A DNA stretch of 8,309 bases from Actinomycetota bacterium. Its GTDB lineage: Bacteria; Actinomycetota; Actinomycetes; Nanopelagicales; Nanopelagicaceae. This document shows positions 5,816-8,309 of this stretch, in pieces. The notes beneath the pieces were generated by a model. The model saw only the letters and a program-made list of their open reading frames with translations, had not been told where the DNA came from and ran no database searches. A program made the position numbers and the translations under genes. Position 1 is the first letter of the stretch; each line of letters starts with the position of its first letter. The DNA is taken from NCBI GenBank assembly GCA_009704555.1, contig WLDY01000025.1, positions 1 through 8,309 of the forward strand, read 5' to 3'.

Positions 5816-7558
5816 TTATCTCAGGGCTCGGTTCACCGCCGAGATGATCGCCTTCAGTGACGCCGTCGTCGTACTCGGGTCTATGCCAACGCCCCAATAG
5901 ACAGACTTCGCACTCGAACCATTCTGGATCTCGCACTCGAGGTACGAGGCTGCCTTCGCGTCTCCACCTGAGGACATCGCATGCTCGTAGTAGTCGAGGA
6001 CTTGGAGATTCACACCGAGACCTTTGAGTGCATTGCAGAAAGCCGAGATTGGACCATTTCCGATGCCATCGATCTCGCACCTTGCACCGTTATCGATGAT
6101 CGAAGCCGTCAACTGGACATCCTTATCCATCTCGGATCGTTCAGACATCCCTAGGAGTTTGAACCTTCCCCATGGTGAAACATCCTTGGTCAACTCTGCT
6201 GGTAAGTACTCGTCGACGAAGATCCGCCACATCTCATCAGCCAAGACCTCGCCGCCATCAGAGTCAGTCTTCGCCTGGATGACTTGACTGAATTCGATCT
6301 GCAATCGTCGTGGTAGATCGAGTTGATGTTCGCTCTTCATGAGATAGGCGACGCCACCCTTACCGGATTGACTGTTGACACGGATCACGGCTTCGTAAGT
6401 GCGACCAATGTCTTTCGGATCGATCGGAAGATACGGAACGGCCCACTGATACTTCTCGAGCGCTACACCTGCTGCGTCGGCATCTCTCTCAAGATGTTCC
6501 AGACCCTTCTTGATCGCGTCTTGATGCGAACCTGAGAAGGCGGTGAAGACGAGATCCCCACCGTAAGGATGGCGCTCCGGCACGCGGAGTTGGTTGGCAT
6601 ATTCGACCGTACGACGGATCGATGGGATGTCGGAGAAGTCGATCTCTGGGTCGATGCCATGGCTCAGCAGATTGAGTCCGAGAGTCACAAGGCAGACATT
6701 TCCGGTCCGCTCCCCATTGCCGAAGAGCGTCCCTTCGATGCGATCAGCACCGGCCATATAGCCGAGTTCGGCGGCAGCAACTGCAGTCCCACGGTCGTTA
6801 TGTGGGTGCAGGCTCAAGACGATGGAGTCACGACGATTGAGATTCTTATGCATCCACTCGATCGAGTCCGCATAGACATTGGGCATCGCCATCTCGACTG
6901 TCGCAGGGAGGTTGATGATTGTCTTCCATGATGGCGTCGGTTTCCAGATATCGGTGACCGCATCGCAGACCTCGAGTGCGTATTCGACCTCAGTGCCGGT
7001 GTAGGACTCCGGTGAGTACTCGAAGAAGACTTGCGTACCTTTGATGGTATCGACCTTACGAAGACAGTACTCGGCTGCATCAGTCGCGATCTTCTTGATC
7101 CCATCCTTATCGAGACCGAAGACGACGCGTCGCTGCAACGTCGATGTTGAGTTGTAGAGGTGAACGACAGCCTGCTTGGCACCACGGATCGATTCGAAGG
7201 TGCGATCGATGAGGTTCTCGCGCGCTTGAGTGAGGACTTGGATCACGACATCATCGGGGATGAGACCTTCTTCGATGATCTTCCGGACGAAATCGAAATC
7301 AGTCTGGCTGGCTGAAGGGAAACCGACTTCGATCTCTTTGTAACCCATCTTTACCAAGAGATTGAACATCGCAAGTTTTCGCGACCAATCCATCGGATCG
7401 ATCAGGGCCTGATTTCCATCTCTCAGGTCGACCGAACACCACTTCGGAGCGGCTGTGATCTTCTTGGTGGGCCAGGTTCGATCCTTGAGATCGACCGGGA
7501 CAAATGAGGAGTATCGGTTGATCGGCATCGCACTCGGATCTTGCTTCGGGAAAGACAT
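5816..7558 (-). CDS. leuA: 2-isopropylmalate synthase
   Basis: LeuA catalyses the first committed step of leucine synthesis, condensing acetyl-CoA with 2-oxoisovalerate. The 580-aa product has the TIM-barrel motifs SVDLRDGNQALIDPM (R46 and the metal-binding D47), EVGFPSASQTDFDF, the metal-binding HPHND (251-255) and GTLFGNGERTGN (277-287). The C-terminal regulatory domain from about residue 480 (LTASIIDNGARCEIDGIGNG) is the allosteric leucine-binding region. The long form with 'SSFVPVDLKDRTWPTKKI' near the N-terminus is the actinobacterial/fungal-like type (LeuA type 2), somewhat shorter than the M. tuberculosis enzyme. ATG 7558 is chosen because GAGG at 7566-7569 lies 7 nt upstream; an internal ATG (M11) is less well placed. 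Expression is probably controlled by the leader peptide region at 7559-7790. recO follows after 35 nt with no visible terminator. Confidence 0.97.
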   Translation of the reverse strand: MSFPKQDPSAMPINRYSSFVPVDLKDRTWPTKKITAAPKWCSVDLRDGNQALIDPMDWSRKLAMFNLLVKMGYKEIEVGFPSASQTDFDFVRKIIEEGLIPDDVVIQVLTQARENLIDRTFESIRGAKQAVVHLYNSTSTLQRRVVFGLDKDGIKKIATDAAEYCLRKVDTIKGTQVFFEYSPESYTGTEVEYALEVCDAVTDIWKPTPSWKTIINLPATVEMAMPNVYADSIEWMHKNLNRRDSIVLSLHPHNDRGTAVAAAELGYMAGADRIEGTLFGNGERTGNVCLVTLGLNLLSHGIDPEIDFSDIPSIRRTVEYANQLRVPERHPYGGDLVFTAFSGSHQDAIKKGLEHLERDADAAGVALEKYQWAVPYLPIDPKDIGRTYEAVIRVNSQSGKGGVAYLMKSEHQLDLPRRLQIEFSQVIQAKTDSDGGEVLADEMWRIFVDEYLPAELTKDVSPWGRFKLLGMSERSEMDKDVQLTASIIDNGARCEIDGIGNGPISAFCNALKGLGVNLQVLDYYEHAMSSGGDAKAASYLECEIQNGSSAKSVYWGVGIDPSTTTASLKAIISAVNRALR

Positions 7559-7565
7559 CTCTAAG

Positions 7566-7569
7566 CCTC
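7566..7569 (-). promoter_or_regulatory. Shine-Dalgarno of leuA
   Basis: GAGG on the minus strand lies 7 nt before the leuA ATG. The longer string GAGGCTT (7563-7569) can pair with GGGCCTC in the leader (7719-7725), which is the Gly23-Leu24 part of the leader peptide gene, with two G-U pairs. This raises the possibility that the site is hidden when the leader is not occupied by a ribosome. Confidence 0.65.
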
Positions 7570-7670
7570 GTTTTCTCTTATCTAACAGTCAGGAATTCTT
7601 CGTAGGTCTCCGTGGAGTCAACTCATCGAGTAAGTCAGGTGCAGCGGTGATGCCGTTATCGCTTCAATCC

Positions 7671-7707
7671 CCGCGACGAGAGAACCGGCTACTTGGCCCC
7701 GTCGCGG
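7671..7707 (-). promoter_or_regulatory. RNA stem of the leuA leader (LEU-element-like)
   Basis: On the minus strand CCGCGACG (7700-7707) and CGTCGCGG (7671-7678) form a perfect 8-bp stem enclosing 21 nt. It can grow by three inner pairs (G-U, G-C, G-U), and a competing GGC/GCC mini-stem surrounds the leader stop codon. The upstream arm is made of the leader codons for Cys-Arg-Asp-Gly (28-31), and the downstream arm lies after the stop, so a ribosome finishing the leader disrupts it. No U-run follows, so it is not a standard terminator. Confidence 0.6.
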
Positions 7708-7790
7708 CAACGAAGGAGGAGGCCCAGTGAGGATAGAGAGAAGAGGAGTGCGCGCAAGTGGAGAGATGGAGAGCCATCGGCGCGCTTCAT
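7689..7790 (-). CDS. Leucine-rich leader peptide of leuA (33 aa)
   Basis: An ORF of 33 codons begins 232 nt upstream of leuA. In two parts it reads MKRADGSPSLHLRALLFSL and SSLGLLLRCRDGAK, then TAG. Nine of 33 residues are leucine, including codons 24-26 (CTC CTC CTT) and 15-16 (CTC CTC). This is the expected pattern of a peptide whose translation senses charged tRNA-Leu, and comparable leuA leaders with leucine runs are known in Actinobacteria. I recall an RCRDG-like tail from such leaders but cannot verify it here. There is no Shine-Dalgarno, but a TATGAT -10 box lies so that the transcript would start at this ATG, implying leaderless translation. The TTG at codon 12 is a possible alternative start. 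The end of the ORF forms one arm of the leader stem. It likely acts only in cis as a regulator of leuA. Confidence 0.78.
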   Translation of the reverse strand: MKRADGSPSLHLRALLFSLSSLGLLLRCRDGAK

Positions 7791-7796
7791 GCCCAA

Positions 7797-7802
7797 ATCA
7801 TA
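7797..7802 (-). promoter_or_regulatory. Predicted -10 box for the leuA leader transcript
   Basis: TATGAT on the minus strand differs from the TATAAT consensus by one base and ends 6 nt before the leader ATG, so the A of the ATG is where transcription would start. It begins 15 nt after the glnA stop. No convincing -35 hexamer is visible 16-18 nt upstream, which would fall in the last codons of glnA. Confidence 0.6.
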
Positions 7803-7817
7803 GATGAGAAGACGCGG

Positions 7818-8309
7818 TCAGAGAACCGGCAGATATCGATCCAACTCGAAAGCGGTGACTTGTCGCCGGTACTCCTGCCACTCAGCCCTCTTATTGCGCA
7901 GGACATATTCGAAGACCGATTCACCGAGGACCTCTCGGACCAGTTCGCTCTTCTCCATCTCAGAGATAGCCTCGCTAAGGCTCATCGGCAATCGGATGGC
8001 GCTCGATGCCAGGTCTGAAGATGGATCGAGTTTGAGACTCTCCTCAATCCCCTTCAAGCCTGCAGCAATAATGACGGAGAATGCAAGATAAGGATTGCAA
8101 GCGCTATCGGGCGACCGAACCTCGATACGTGTCGATACCTCTTTCTTCGGCTTATACATCGGTATTCGCACCAGTGCTGACTTCGAATGAGCACCCCATA
8201 TGGCAAGCGAGGGAGCCTCATCTCCACCATGCAATCTCTTGTAGGAGTTGACCCACTGATTGGTGATCGCTGTGTACTCGGGTGCGAACTTCAATACCCC
8301 CGCGATGAA
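7818..8309 (-). CDS. glnA: Glutamine synthetase, C-terminal part (GlnA2-like; 5' end outside window)
   Basis: Glutamine synthetase joins glutamate and ammonia using ATP. Here 163 C-terminal residues are present, entering from the right edge as FIAGVLKFAPEYTAITNQWVNSYKRL. They contain the catalytic-barrel motifs WGAHSKSALVRIP, STRIEVRSPDSACNPYLAF (glutamate/ATP-binding Arg region) and IIAAGLKGIEE, and end EWQEYRRQVTAFELDRYLPVL. That ending resembles the GlnA2 type of mycobacteria and Streptomyces more than GlnA1. The NLYxLPPEE adenylylation loop of GlnA1 is absent: after GIEE comes ESLKLDPSSDLASSAIRLPMSL, shorter than usual, with no tyrosine, so control by GlnE is not expected. The full subtype cannot be decided without the N-terminus. 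No terminator follows the stop, so some transcription may run on into the leuA leader. Confidence 0.92.
   Translation of the reverse strand, partial: FIAGVLKFAPEYTAITNQWVNSYKRLHGGDEAPSLAIWGAHSKSALVRIPMYKPKKEVSTRIEVRSPDSACNPYLAFSVIIAAGLKGIEESLKLDPSSDLASSAIRLPMSLSEAISEMEKSELVREVLGESVFEYVLRNKRAEWQEYRRQVTAFELDRYLPVL

Noticed and set aside
5805..6080. Minus-strand 91-codon frame at the leuA 3' end
   Set aside because: It is an alternative frame within leuA; the leuA regulatory domain reads through the region in the correct frame.
7559..7817. T-box riboswitch upstream of leuA
   Set aside because: I found no T-box sequence or terminator/antiterminator pair; the leucine-rich leader ORF explains the region better.

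Overview
The window looks like ordinary chromosome from an actinobacterium (Actinomycetota) of moderate GC, mid-50s % by eye. The evidence is the gene order recA-recX-miaB, a RecO and UppS pair in translational overlap, a DsbA-family protein of the mycothiol-dependent Rv2466c type, a CGAAC-N4-GTTCG LexA box, and a leuA leader of actinobacterial type. I cannot name the genus. No mobile element, CRISPR array, tRNA or rRNA was seen.

Layout. On the minus strand, positions 2170 down to 1 carry recA, recX (overlapping recA) and the N-terminal 186 residues of miaB (cut by the window edge). A divergent control region (2171-2399) separates recA from cysD on the plus strand (2400-3305). On its recA side this region holds a perfect LexA/SOS box, a PafBC-type (LexA-independent) DNA-damage promoter motif and a small tetraloop hairpin. 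cysD has no cysN beside it. It meets a convergent minus-strand block head-on, and the two stop codons overlap in a CTAG palindrome. Read in transcription order (right to left), that block is leuA, recO, uppS, a DsbA-like oxidoreductase and a 116-aa unknown, with 4-nt ATGA overlaps at two joins. Upstream of leuA lie a leader region (7559-7817) and the 3' third of a glutamine synthetase gene running off the right edge.

How it works together. recA/recX (strand exchange and its modulator) probably form a DNA-damage-inducible unit with two promoters, as in mycobacterial recA. leuA appears to be controlled by a 33-codon leucine-rich leader peptide, absent from a long-ORF listing. Its promoter -10 sits so that the mRNA would begin at the leader's own ATG. 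The last codons of the leader form one arm of an RNA stem, and the Leu-codon run can pair with the leuA ribosome binding site. This leader is the most interesting element here. The system type is known in Actinobacteria, and the details for this copy are my reading.
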